A DNA stretch of 43,634 nucleotides, from assembly GCA_002314885.1 (NCBI GenBank), contig DCHT01000065.1, positions 20,133 through 63,766 on the forward strand, given 5' to 3'. Position 1 is the first letter of the stretch. Every line of letters begins with the position of its first letter. Shown piece after piece: positions 15,409-24,060 of this stretch. The notes beneath the pieces were generated by a model. That model was not told the DNA's origin. It searched no databases and saw nothing but the letters and a program-made list of their open reading frames with translations. The translations under genes were made by a program, and so were the position numbers. Source of the DNA: Bacteroidales bacterium UBA1745 (GTDB taxonomy: Bacteria > Bacteroidota > Bacteroidia > Bacteroidales > UBA932).

Positions 15409-16542
15409 CTACCAGTAAAATACCGCAGATGTGCCCACGAGCACACTGTTGATGAAGGTCGGCACCGATTCAGGGGCCGATTTTGCGTTTGCATAGGAGA
15501 AAGTCTCCCACTCGGCCAGGGCTTTGATCTTGCAATGATTGCCCGTGATCAGGTTGAGGGACAGGGACGCCGTCAGGTCGATGCCGCCGCCGGCCTTGTG
15601 GCCAGCGTAACCGATGAGACCCATAGTCTCCAGTTCAAGCACCTTGGCAAAATCCCTCTCCCAGAACATTCCCGCCTGGCCGCTATACATATTAAAGGAA
15701 GATTCGTCCTTGAAACGCAGGGAACCGGCTGATGCGCGCACAGCCACACCGGAGCCGGCAATCACAGGAATCTCTGCCTGAAGTCCGATATTGCTGCCCC
15801 TGTAAGGCATAGTGGAAGCCTCCTTGAAATCCTTGTGTCCCAGTATGAAACGGCGGGAATAGACCGGACCTATACTGTAGTAGGCATTATCCTCGCTGCA
15901 ATAATCGAAATGCAGAGGCTCCCAGGCCGGAGACAGATACCTGTCCTTGAAAATCAGGTCGGCAAGGAAATATCCGAGTTCGGTGCAGCCGATGCCAATG
16001 AGGGCTCCGGCGAAAGTATCGGTCACCCAATGCTTGTAATTGATGGTGCGGCCCAAGGCGGTCACCATAGCCACAGAATAGCCTCCAATGCTCCACCAGG
16101 GACTTCTCCAGCCATATTCGTGGTGGAGTGCCGTGGCACCCGCAAAGGCCAGGGCAGTGTGACCGGACGGAAATGAGTGGGTGTCTTTCCCGTCGGGACG
16201 TATCCTGCCGACGGAATATTTCAATGCCTCAAGGGTCGAAACCACCAGCACGGCAGAGAAGGCGTCGGAAGTGAGCATACGGCCCCATCCGCTGCGGCTC
16301 TCGTATGTGCAGGCCTTCAGCGCAAAGGTAAAGGCAAGCGGGACATACTGGGTGTAGTTGTCGAATGGACAATAGAAACCATAAGGAACAGCGTTGTTCC
16401 TGAGGACAAGAAGGTCCTGGTCGAACGAATTGCTCGGGGTCTCCCATCCCTTGCGTTCCTGTGCTGCCAGATTGCCGCCCGCAAATGCGGTCAGCAGAAT
16501 CAACACAACGAAGATTTTATGTATTTTTGCAGATATGGTCAA
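15409..16542 (-). CDS. PAP2-family phosphatase with C-terminal beta-rich domain
   Basis: 377-residue exported PAP2 phosphatase, probably acting on lipid phosphate or pyrophosphate. The three motifs are present: Lys108-x6-Arg-Pro (115-116), PSGH at 125-128, and Arg165-x5-His171-x3-Asp175 (Gly replaces the Ser before the Arg). The signal peptide ends near LAAQ at 28. From about 210 to 377 the chain alternates polar and hydrophobic residues in short strands and ends in AVFYW, the terminal aromatic pattern of outer-membrane beta-barrels. That suggests a fusion of a PAP2 domain to a small barrel or outer-membrane-associated domain. The start is TTG at 16540-16542, since no ATG lies in frame upstream of the signal peptide. 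Confidence 0.82.
   Translation of the reverse strand: MTISAKIHKIFVVLILLTAFAGGNLAAQERKGWETPSNSFDQDLLVLRNNAVPYGFYCPFDNYTQYVPLAFTFALKACTYESRSGWGRMLTSDAFSAVLVVSTLEALKYSVGRIRPDGKDTHSFPSGHTALAFAGATALHHEYGWRSPWWSIGGYSVAMVTALGRTINYKHWVTDTFAGALIGIGCTELGYFLADLIFKDRYLSPAWEPLHFDYCSEDNAYYSIGPVYSRRFILGHKDFKEASTMPYRGSNIGLQAEIPVIAGSGVAVRASAGSLRFKDESSFNMYSGQAGMFWERDFAKVLELETMGLIGYAGHKAGGGIDLTASLSLNLITGNHCKIKALAEWETFSYANAKSAPESVPTFINSVLVGTSAVFYW
16522..16530 (+). promoter_or_regulatory. -7 element before the glycosyltransferase remnant
   Basis: TATTTTTGC matches TAnnTTTGC exactly and ends four bases before the ATG at 16535. It lies within the first codons of the opposing PAP2 gene. No -33 TTTG is seen at normal spacing. 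Confidence 0.4.
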
Positions 16543-16801
16543 AACGATGAAGAAATATACACGGGATGGTAAGAAAGTCGTGGTAGTGATGGACCTGAGT
16601 TTCCTCTATGACCGCGGGACCTATTCCTGGATCGGAAGGGAAATCAGGCACTTCCGACTGAAGAGGGCACTCAAGGAAGCCGATCTCGTGATTGCGGAAA
16701 ACTCCAAGGCTGCCAGCGGACTCCACAAATATTACCGGGTGGACGCCGATGCCGTTATTCCTGAGCGCCAAGACGGGTCTCAAGGCCCATCGCAAGCCTG
16801 A
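16535..16801 (+). pseudogene. remnant of a GT4 glycosyltransferase
   Basis: From an ATG at 16535 (or 16547) about 75 codons read like the middle of a GT4 glycosyltransferase: VVVMDLSFLYDRGTYSW corresponds to the family's HDL-F----P--Y-- segment (the His is Met here), and EADLVIAENSKAASGLHKYY corresponds to ADRIIAISE-TK-DI--YY. The N-terminal third of such an enzyme and everything after about 16760 are missing. The remaining frame to 16801 is antisense to the next gene. It cannot encode a working enzyme. It is crowded between two minus-strand genes that overlap both of its ends. The alternative is a small orphan protein. Confidence 0.55.
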
Positions 16802-17234
16802 CGACATCCTTCCTGAGACCTTCCAGCTGGAGGCCGGCGGCACTCTGAGTGATGGTCACCCTATCCTCATAACTGCGGTTCAGACGGGCCAGGCCGCCTA
16901 CGATGCGGTAGCAGAGAGCGTCCTCGGTCTGCTTCTCAAACACATAGCCCCTGCTCTCCATAAAAGAGTCGATGCTGCCCCTGAGCTCCTCGAGGCTGCC
17001 GCCCACCGCGATGCTGCGCTTCATATATCCCATCATAGGATAGAGGCAGGACACGGCCGCGAAAACACCGAGTATCAGGGCGACGGACTTCCAACCGTTG
17101 GTGAGGGTGGAAAGTATGTCCTCAGGCCTATAAATGAACTTCCCGGCCGAAAGGCACGAAAGCACCCAGATGACTATAGCGAAGATTATCGTTATATAAA
17201 TAAAGTACTTGACTGCGCGGATTGCGTATTTCAT
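16755..17234 (-). CDS. two-helix inner-membrane protein of unknown function
   Basis: 159 residues with hydrophobic helices at about 10-28 and 50-70, followed by a soluble C-terminal part of roughly 85 residues containing SFMESRGYVFEKQTEDALCYR and a closing amphipathic region. It resembles conserved small membrane proteins of Bacteroidales without an assigned role. Monocistronic as far as can be seen; its end overlaps the glycosyltransferase remnant. Confidence 0.7.
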   Translation of the reverse strand: MKYAIRAVKYFIYITIIFAIVIWVLSCLSAGKFIYRPEDILSTLTNGWKSVALILGVFAAVSCLYPMMGYMKRSIAVGGSLEELRGSIDSFMESRGYVFEKQTEDALCYRIVGGLARLNRSYEDRVTITQSAAGLQLEGLRKDVVRLAMGLETRLGAQE

Positions 17235-17288
17235 AAGGAATCAAATTTGTAGTATGGGACAAATATATGCAAAATCCACACAAATTAG

Positions 17289-17297
17289 TAATTTTGC
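17289..17297 (+). promoter_or_regulatory. -7 element of the coiled-coil/hemW/comF unit
   Basis: TAATTTTGC is an exact -7 match 36 bases before the ATG at 17334. The -33 region is weak. Confidence 0.55.
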
Positions 17298-17333
17298 AAA
17301 CCGCGTTACAGTATAACCGATTAACCAGGAATT

Positions 17334-18209
17334 ATGGAACAGACTGAAAATAAACTCAAAGGCAACCTGCCTCTCATCGTATTGGCAGCCGTTGCAGTGG
17401 TACTCGCAGGCGTCCTCGCCTATGTTTGGTACTCAAATCACAAACTCGTAGGCGAGCTCAACGAGGAGAAGGAAGACCTCACCGAGCAGATCGTCGCCCT
17501 CCGAGACGACTACGCAACCCTCTCTTCCGACTATGACGAGATCAACGCTCAGCTCGACTCTTCAAGGGAGGAAGTGAACCAGCTCATCGAGCGCCTCCAG
17601 CAGACTCAGGCACGCGACCGTGCCCAGATCCGCAAGTACGAGAAGGAGCTCGGCACCCTCAGGAGCATTATGAGGAACTACATCGTCCAGATCGACTCCC
17701 TCAACACCCTGAACAAGAAACTCACCGCCGACGCTGCAGCCGCACGCCGCGAGGCTGAGGTCAGCAAGGCCAAGAACGAGGAACTCACCCAGAAGGTGGA
17801 CAACCTCACCAGCAAGGTAGCAGCCGGCTCCATCGTCAAGGCGACCGGCATCGTCATCGAGCCATACGACGGCTCCGGCAAGGTCAACGAAAGGAGCAGC
17901 CGTGTAGTGAGAATGCTCACTTCCCTCTCCCTCACCGCCAACGACCTCGCACCTAAGGGCCCTATCCGCGTCTATATCCGCGTGAAGGATCCTAACGGCG
18001 TCCTCCTGAGCAACTCCGCATCCAGGAACTTCAGCTGCAACGGTGAATCTATGCTCGCATCCGCAAGCCGCGAGGTGGACTACCAGGGCTCAGAGGTGGA
18101 TCTCAGCATCTACCTGAACGACATCGCATCCTACGAAAAGGGCATCTACACCGTAGAGGTCTACACTTCACAGGCAAGACTTGGAGAGGCTGAGGTAATG
18201 CTGCGATGA
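17334..18209 (+). CDS. membrane-anchored coiled-coil protein
   Basis: 291 residues: a short cytoplasmic N-terminus, one transmembrane helix at about 12-34, a long coiled coil at about 37-165 (heptads in the segments EEKEDLTEQIVALRDDY and KNEELTQKVDNLTSKV), then a compact beta-rich domain to the end (IRVYIRVKDPNGVLLSN, GIYTVEVYT). The topology places the coil and the C-terminal domain in the periplasm. I recognise no named family. It shares ATGA with hemW, so the two are cotranslated, although no functional tie to heme is obvious. A structural or scaffold role is a guess. Confidence 0.75.
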   Translation: MEQTENKLKGNLPLIVLAAVAVVLAGVLAYVWYSNHKLVGELNEEKEDLTEQIVALRDDYATLSSDYDEINAQLDSSREEVNQLIERLQQTQARDRAQIRKYEKELGTLRSIMRNYIVQIDSLNTLNKKLTADAAAARREAEVSKAKNEELTQKVDNLTSKVAAGSIVKATGIVIEPYDGSGKVNERSSRVVRMLTSLSLTANDLAPKGPIRVYIRVKDPNGVLLSNSASRNFSCNGESMLASASREVDYQGSEVDLSIYLNDIASYEKGIYTVEVYTSQARLGEAEVMLR

Positions 18210-19336
18210 TCTACGTCCACGTCCCTTTCTGCCGTAGTTTCTGCACCTACTGCGGGTTCTACTCGGAACTGGCAGGCAAGGACTGCGAAACGGTGTCAAG
18301 GGCATACGTGGAAGTACTCTGCAAGGAAATAGAGGCCAGGAAGGACGAAATCGCGTCCTCCGGCCACAACACTCTTTACATCGGGGGAGGTACGCCAAGC
18401 GTGCTTCCCCTCGATGCTTTCTCCGACATAGTCCGCTGCCTGCATCCGCAGGGACAGTGGGACGAATTCACCGTCGAAGTCAACCCCGACGACATAGTCC
18501 GCAAAGGCCGCGGCTATGCAGCCGGACTGCGCTCCCTCGGAGTGAACCGCATCAGTATGGGCGTGCAGTCCTTCGATGACGGGCTGCTCCACTGGATGAA
18601 CCGCCGTCACAGCGCCCAGGAGGCCGAAGAAGCCTTCCGACTGCTCCGTGAGGCCGGTTTCGACAATATAAGCATAGACCTGATATTCGGCATAGGCGAC
18701 TTCAACGGCAGGGAATTCACCGACGCAATGTGGGAGGAATCCATATCCCGCGCCCTGGCCCTGAAGCCCGAGCATATCTCCGCCTACCAGCTTTCCGTGG
18801 AACCCGACAGCGCCCTGGAGAAACTCGTGGAAAGAGGCCGCTTCAGCCAGGCGGACGACGAGAAATGCGCCCGCCAGTATGACTGTCTCTGCCGACGTCT
18901 GCGCGAGGCCGGCTATCATCATTATGAGATATCCAATTTCGCCCTTCCGGGCAGGGAGGCAAAGCACAACTCCGCCTATTGGAGGCACGTGCCATACGTG
19001 GGACTTGGCCCGGGAGCACACAGTCTCCGCCACGACGGAAAATGGCTGCGCTCCTGGAACTGCGACTCCCTGGAAAACTATCTGGAGGCCACTGAGAAGG
19101 GTTTTCAGACAATATGCGACGGAGAAGAACTGAGCGAGGAGCAGATGCATCTGGAGGACATAATGCTCGGACTCAGAACCGATTCCGGCATCTCCCCAGA
19201 CATACTCTCCAAAGCGGAGAAAGCCACTGCCGAGAGACTCCTGGCGAACGGAGACCTGGTGCTCGCCGACGGCCGCATCCGCATACCAGAAGAACGCTTC
19301 TTCGTGTCCGATTCCATAATCTCAGAACTCGCCTGA
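18206..19336 (+). CDS. hemW: radical SAM heme chaperone HemW
   Basis: 376 residues, normal for HemW (formerly annotated as oxygen-independent coproporphyrinogen III oxidase-like). The cluster motif is CRSFCTYC (Cys9, Cys13, Cys16), followed by GGGTPSVL, EVNPDD and GVQSFDDGLL typical of the family. True HemN proteins are longer and carry a different N-terminal extension, so HemW, a heme-delivery protein, is preferred. The start overlaps the preceding gene. Confidence 0.9.
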   Translation: MIYVHVPFCRSFCTYCGFYSELAGKDCETVSRAYVEVLCKEIEARKDEIASSGHNTLYIGGGTPSVLPLDAFSDIVRCLHPQGQWDEFTVEVNPDDIVRKGRGYAAGLRSLGVNRISMGVQSFDDGLLHWMNRRHSAQEAEEAFRLLREAGFDNISIDLIFGIGDFNGREFTDAMWEESISRALALKPEHISAYQLSVEPDSALEKLVERGRFSQADDEKCARQYDCLCRRLREAGYHHYEISNFALPGREAKHNSAYWRHVPYVGLGPGAHSLRHDGKWLRSWNCDSLENYLEATEKGFQTICDGEELSEEQMHLEDIMLGLRTDSGISPDILSKAEKATAERLLANGDLVLADGRIRIPEERFFVSDSIISELA

Positions 19337-19337
19337 T

Positions 19338-20108
19338 ATGTCCGCACTGCTCACATCCGCAAAGGAATCCCTCGGCGCCCTGGCCGACCTGCTGCTGCCT
19401 CGCACCTGCCTGGCCTGCGGTCGCCGTCTCGACGTCCACGAGAAGCAACTCTGCATCTATTGCAAGGCGGACCTGCCATATACCTATTATTGGACCAGGC
19501 CCCACAACCCTATGGCAGACCGCCTCAACGAATGCATACAGAGGCATCTGAGCGAAAAGACCACCGAAGCGGCCGACTCCGCCGAGCCATACGCCTACGC
19601 CGCTGCCCTGTTCTTCTATAAGTCAGGCTCCGGCTATCGCGAAATCACAAAGGCCCTGAAATATCACGGAAACACGGTTGCTGGCCGGTATTTCGCCTCA
19701 ATTCTGGCAGCCAGGCTCTATGAGAGCGAACAGTTCTCGGATGTGGACCTCGTCGTGCCTGTGCCCCTCCACTGGACCCGCCAGTGGCAGCGCGGCTACA
19801 ACCAGGCAGCAGTGATTGCCAAGGTCGTCGCCGATGGCCTGAAACACGCCGAAATGGAACCGAGACTGCTCAGACGCGGCCGCAGGACAAAGACCCAGAC
19901 CAAGCTGAGCATAGACGAGAAGAGCCGCAACGTCTCCGGGGCATTCCAAGTCAGGAAGCAGCCGGAGTTCTACCCACGCCACATACTGCTGATCGACGAC
20001 GTGTTCACCACCGGTGCCACCCTGTCGGAGTGCCACCGTGCATTGAGGGAAGTGTATGGACCTGAAGTCAGAATCAGCGTGGCGACGCTGGCCTGCGTGG
20101 GCGCCTAA
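19338..20108 (+). CDS. comF: ComF-family phosphoribosyltransferase-like protein
   Basis: 256 residues with an N-terminal zinc ribbon, CLACGRRLD and CIYC (two CxxC pairs about 15 residues apart), and a C-terminal type I phosphoribosyltransferase fold ending in ILLIDDVFTTGATLSEC, the PRPP loop. ComF proteins are needed for natural transformation in several bacteria, but in Bacteroidetes the role is largely inferred. It begins one base after the hemW stop. Its end overlaps the convergent DUF3109 gene by four bases. Confidence 0.88.
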   Translation: MSALLTSAKESLGALADLLLPRTCLACGRRLDVHEKQLCIYCKADLPYTYYWTRPHNPMADRLNECIQRHLSEKTTEAADSAEPYAYAAALFFYKSGSGYREITKALKYHGNTVAGRYFASILAARLYESEQFSDVDLVVPVPLHWTRQWQRGYNQAAVIAKVVADGLKHAEMEPRLLRRGRRTKTQTKLSIDEKSRNVSGAFQVRKQPEFYPRHILLIDDVFTTGATLSECHRALREVYGPEVRISVATLACVGA

Positions 20109-20698
20109 CCCAGCATCTGCTTTGCCGCAGCACTGAGAGCGGCATAGAAATCCTCTCCGAAATAGCGCTCCAGAGGTTCCTTGAGGAACTCATAGACGCG
20201 TATCTTCTCGGCCTTGCCCTTGGCGAAGGCATCCTTGCAGATATCCCAGCGATGGAGGTTCAGGGCCTTCATACCATTGCTCAGAGTGGTGATGCGGATA
20301 GGATAGAGCCAGCAGGAAATAGGCTTGCGGAAGTCGCCCTTGCCCTGGAACCAGAGCCTCTCCATCGAGCAGAAGCAGTTGCCGGCCTCGTCGAAGTGGC
20401 AGTAGGCGCATTCCTCGCTGCCCTCCACCAGTGGAGTCACCATATCCCCGTCGATATCGATCTCGAAGAAACCTTTCCTGTCCACGGCCTCGCGGCCCTG
20501 AGGACGCATAATCGGGGAGAAAACCTCATAGTTCTTCTCGATTGCATCGGGCTCGCATTCCTCGAGAGGAGCGCCGCTGTCGCCGATTATGCAGCAGCAG
20601 CCCTTGCACTTGGGATAGTCGCAGGCGAAGAATTCAGTGATGATATCGGATGAGACGAGCACGTCGTCTATCTGGATGATGGAGGAATATTCTTTCAT
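20105..20698 (-). CDS. DUF3109 cysteine-rich protein
   Basis: 197-residue protein of the DUF3109 family, common in Bacteroidetes and of unknown function. Cysteines fall in CDYPKCKGCCC near the start, CAYCHFDEAGNCFCS in the middle and SCWLYPIRI later, a spacing suited to metal or iron-sulfur binding as in YkgJ-like proteins. The start at 20698 gives MKEYSSIIQIDDV and overlaps the end of the M16 gene as ATGA; longer frames run into that gene. It is probably cotranslated with the M16 protein. Confidence 0.82.
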   Translation of the reverse strand: MKEYSSIIQIDDVLVSSDIITEFFACDYPKCKGCCCIIGDSGAPLEECEPDAIEKNYEVFSPIMRPQGREAVDRKGFFEIDIDGDMVTPLVEGSEECAYCHFDEAGNCFCSMERLWFQGKGDFRKPISCWLYPIRITTLSNGMKALNLHRWDICKDAFAKGKAEKIRVYEFLKEPLERYFGEDFYAALSAAAKQMLG

Positions 20699-23031
20699 TT
20701 TTCGGGTGATGTATAATAGACAGTACGCCCTCCCTTGAGAAGGGCCCCTGCAAGTTCCTTGATTCTGGCTTCGGACACGGCGGAGATTCGGTCGGAACTC
20801 TTGCTGGCTATGTCCTTGGCATCCGTGAAGCGGGTTCTGACGGCGGAAATCCAATATTCCGGGGACTTCTGCTCGTAGGCGGTCAGATTCTTCACCATAG
20901 TCTTCCAGTCTCCGAGTGGGGCATATACGGCCTTGGTGGCCGGGTTCGCCAGCTTCTCCAGAGCCGCGGTGAGGTCCTCGGCACTGACGTCTCCCCTGGC
21001 ACTTATCCTCATCTCCAGATGCTCAGTCGGACGCGGATTCAGGGACACGACGACCTTGGCGGCATAGCCCGAGAGCATTTCGCTCAGAGCCTCAGCCAGC
21101 ACCTTGGAGGCGAAGTAGTTGTCGGCGGTATATATGACGTCGGCTGAATATTCGACAGCCACTGCGCGAGGGCCGGGATTCGTCATTACGGTGGTGCCGG
21201 AAATGGTAGTAAAGCGAACAGGACGGTTCTTCCTGATGACTCCGGCGGTGCGGAATCCGCCCACATACCTACGCAGCACCTTGAGCACATCAGCCTCATT
21301 GCGGTCGCCGATTATCACCAGCACGCCGTCATCCACCCTCGAGAAAGCCTTCTCGAACAGAGCCTCCGCATCGGCCGGAAGTGTCTCGCTCAGGCCAGCC
21401 TCCACCTTGTAAGGGGTGTAATTGTAGCCCGGATGCATCTTGTCGTAGAGTTCTTCCCTCACCTTGTCTACCGGACTGAGGGCCAGCCTGGCGCACTCCA
21501 TCGCATATTCCGAAGATGCCGCATCAGGATTGCGACTGTTCATCGCCTCCTGGAGGAAACTCATCAGAAGTGGCAGGTCGCCGGTGCGGGCCTTGCCGGA
21601 AATCGCCATATCATAGAGCCCAACGTCGCACTTCATAGTCACGCCGCAGGCCTCTGCAAGCCTATAGAAATTGTAGCCCGTGCTCGAACTGAGCGGCGCA
21701 CAGGCAAACATATCCGAATAGAAGGCGGACTCCCCTGCAGGCGCATCCTGCATATCGGAAGCACCGCAGTTCAATATCATAGAATAATATAGTGTGCCGT
21801 GGGTGTCCATCCTCTTGTAGATCGCCCTCATACCGTTCGCAAAAGTCCACTGGAAGCCGCCGGAGACATAGTCGGTGCCGGTCTTGACGACCTTTGCCTT
21901 CTTCTTGGTCCTGCCCGGCAGGGAGAGGGTGTCGGCCTTGTTTACAGTGAAAAGACGGGCTCCCATCACCTCCGGGGCATCGTTGCAGCTCGGATCGGCA
22001 AAGAGTTCCGCACCCAGGCGGTTGATGCTCCTGATCTGGGTGGAATCAGGCACGTCCTTGTCCGCAAAGAAGCGATATCCGGCCATATTGGTGTGCAGCT
22101 GAGTGCCATACAGCAGGGATGAGACGCAGCGGGCAGTCTGTTCGCGGTTGCTCAAAGTCCTGTGGGCATCGAAGAGAGCTCCCACCATAACCTCGTCCCG
22201 CGCCACGGAATAGACGAACTTCTGGATGTCGCCCGAAGCCACGTCCGAAAGAAGGTCGCGTATGATCGCGGTGGCACGCTCGGCATCCTGAGGGCGCACC
22301 TTCACCGAAAGGGTATAGACATCATCCCCGTAGTGCGTCCAGGAACGCTGAGGGACGAATTTCAGCCTTGCATACGGGAGTCCGAGACGCTCGAAGGAAC
22401 TTGCGATGCTCTTGGTCAGGATGAGTTCCATCACCTTGTCCATACGCATTGAGACCAACGGCAGCACGGTGCCCATAAGTTCGTCCGGAGTGCGGCGGCG
22501 GATCTTGGTGAGGCTGATCACTACCGACGAGTCCGGCTGCGGCTTCCTCTCCCATTTGAGAGGGTAAGGACCGCGCCACACGTAGTCAGGCACCACGGCA
22601 GTGGACCTGGAGCGCGATATGTTCTGGGAATATTTCCTGAGCTTCGCAATGATGTCGTCCGCCTTGACGTCGCCGCAGATGACTATGCTCTGATTGTCGG
22701 TGCCATAGACCTCCGGATCCTGCTCGATGGCATCCCTGACGAGGGCGAAGGTTCGCTTCAAAAGCGTGTCCACCACGGCCGCTCCCTTATAGACCGGCAC
22801 ATTCCTGAAACTGGTCTCTTCCGGACTTTGGCACACCCGTTGCAATAATATCACATCAGCAAGCCCTTTCAGGCTGTTGTCGGGAACAACGATATACGAA
22901 ATGCCATTGTCCAGACGACCACTTGAAACGGAAGGGTCCTTCGGAAGCACGGGAATATCCAAAGCCGCCGAGACCGGGCAGGAAACGACAGACAAAACAA
23001 AGGAAATTAATATTAACCGCAGCTTTTGCAC
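20695..23031 (-). CDS. M16-family peptidase homologue, apparently inactive
   Basis: 778-residue exported protein related to M16 (insulinase/pitrilysin) peptidases: two homologous halves with RLDNGISYIVV near 39 and FANGMRAIYKRM near 397 as their opening strands. The zinc signature HxxEH is absent from both halves. Where it belongs in the second half (421-442) the sequence reads ASDMQDAPAGESAFYSDMF, and the first half is shortened in this region. It is therefore probably a non-catalytic binding partner or scaffold. Signal peptide at 1-22; VVSC could serve as a lipobox. The start codon is GTG at 23029-23031. DUF3109 follows with an ATGA overlap. Confidence 0.78.
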   Translation of the reverse strand: MQKLRLILISFVLSVVSCPVSAALDIPVLPKDPSVSSGRLDNGISYIVVPDNSLKGLADVILLQRVCQSPEETSFRNVPVYKGAAVVDTLLKRTFALVRDAIEQDPEVYGTDNQSIVICGDVKADDIIAKLRKYSQNISRSRSTAVVPDYVWRGPYPLKWERKPQPDSSVVISLTKIRRRTPDELMGTVLPLVSMRMDKVMELILTKSIASSFERLGLPYARLKFVPQRSWTHYGDDVYTLSVKVRPQDAERATAIIRDLLSDVASGDIQKFVYSVARDEVMVGALFDAHRTLSNREQTARCVSSLLYGTQLHTNMAGYRFFADKDVPDSTQIRSINRLGAELFADPSCNDAPEVMGARLFTVNKADTLSLPGRTKKKAKVVKTGTDYVSGGFQWTFANGMRAIYKRMDTHGTLYYSMILNCGASDMQDAPAGESAFYSDMFACAPLSSSTGYNFYRLAEACGVTMKCDVGLYDMAISGKARTGDLPLLMSFLQEAMNSRNPDAASSEYAMECARLALSPVDKVREELYDKMHPGYNYTPYKVEAGLSETLPADAEALFEKAFSRVDDGVLVIIGDRNEADVLKVLRRYVGGFRTAGVIRKNRPVRFTTISGTTVMTNPGPRAVAVEYSADVIYTADNYFASKVLAEALSEMLSGYAAKVVVSLNPRPTEHLEMRISARGDVSAEDLTAALEKLANPATKAVYAPLGDWKTMVKNLTAYEQKSPEYWISAVRTRFTDAKDIASKSSDRISAVSEARIKELAGALLKGGRTVYYTSPEK

Positions 23032-23051
23032 GACTAATTGAACTTAAGGCA

Positions 23052-23059
23052 CAAAAATA
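23052..23059 (-). promoter_or_regulatory. -7 element of the M16 gene
   Basis: Minus-strand TATTTTTG, an exact TAnnTTTG, 20 bases upstream of the GTG start and 15 bases from the opposing TPR-gene box, so the two promoters nearly touch. Confidence 0.45.
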
Positions 23060-23074
23060 AAACAAAATTTTTGC

Positions 23075-23083
23075 TACTTTTGC
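23075..23083 (+). promoter_or_regulatory. -7 element of the TPR gene
   Basis: TACTTTTGC, an exact match, 38 bases before the ATG at 23122. No TTTG at the -33 position. Confidence 0.5.
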
Positions 23084-23121
23084 AATTCACGTGCTAAGCA
23101 AACAAAACTCTAACAAATATT

Positions 23122-24057
23122 ATGAAGAAAATTATCCTCATCGTAGCAGCAATGGCCCTGACAGTGTTCGCGGCTAACGCACAGGACATGGCACAGGCAA
23201 CAGCAACCGCTCAGGACGCGAACTCCGCTCTCCTCCTCGGTGACAACGAGACCGCACTCGCCGGTTTCCAGGCTGCTCTTACCCAGGCAGAGGCCTGCGG
23301 AGAAGAAGGTGCTGAACTCGTTTCCACCTGCAAGGACATCATCCCTAAGATTATGCTCTCTATGGGCAAGGACCAGATCAAGGCAAAGAACTTCGACGCA
23401 GCACTCGAGAAGGTGAATGCAGCTATCGCAGCAGCCAAGGAGTACGGCGCAGAAGAGACCCTCGAGAAGGCAGAAGCCCTCGTTCCTAGCATCAAGATGT
23501 CAAAGGCAAACGAACTCCTCAACGCAAAGGATTTCGCCGGCGCAGCTGAGGCTTTCAAGGGCATCCTCGAGAGCGATCCTACCAACGGCGCAGCAGCTGT
23601 CCGCCTCGGCGCAGCCCTCTCCGCTTCAGGTAAGGTAGAAGAGGCAAAGGCAGCTTACGAGACTGCAATCGCAAACGGCCAGGAGAAGGCCGCTGCAAAG
23701 CCTCTCTCAAACATCTACGTAAAGGAAGCACAGGCTTTCCTCAAGGCTAACAAGTTCAAAGAGGCTATCGAGGCCGCTGACAAGTCAAACTCTTACCTTG
23801 AGAACGCCAACGCCTACAAGATGGCAGCTTCTGCAGCTACCAAGCTTGGTGACAAGGCTGCCGCTACCGAGTACTACGAGAAGTACCTCGAGGTTGCTCC
23901 TAACGCAAAGGACGCCAACGGCATCATCTGCACCCTCGCAGTCCTCTATCAGCAGGCTGGCAACAAGGCCAAGGCTATCGAGAACTACCAGAAGATCGTC
24001 ACTGACCCTCAGTACGGTGAGACCGCTAAGGCTCAGCTCGCAGCTCTGAACAAGTAA
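23122..24057 (+). CDS. periplasmic tetratricopeptide-repeat protein
   Basis: 311 residues with a signal peptide cleaved after FAANAQ (about 21) and a mature chain of Ala- and Lys-rich helical pairs. Clear TPR units include NALLLGDNETALAGFQAAL-like repeats from about 33, DFAGAAEAFKGILESDPTN near 145 and AGNKAKAIENYQKIV near 285. It is likely a protein-binding scaffold in the periplasm. Strong codon bias (GCA, AAG, CTC) suggests high expression. The U32 gene follows 3 bases after the stop. Confidence 0.85.
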   Translation: MKKIILIVAAMALTVFAANAQDMAQATATAQDANSALLLGDNETALAGFQAALTQAEACGEEGAELVSTCKDIIPKIMLSMGKDQIKAKNFDAALEKVNAAIAAAKEYGAEETLEKAEALVPSIKMSKANELLNAKDFAGAAEAFKGILESDPTNGAAAVRLGAALSASGKVEEAKAAYETAIANGQEKAAAKPLSNIYVKEAQAFLKANKFKEAIEAADKSNSYLENANAYKMAASAATKLGDKAAATEYYEKYLEVAPNAKDANGIICTLAVLYQQAGNKAKAIENYQKIVTDPQYGETAKAQLAALNK

Positions 24058-24060
24058 AAA

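Noticed and set aside
20695..23031. Active insulinase-type protease
   Set aside because: No HxxEH or reversed HxxEH-like zinc motif in either half.
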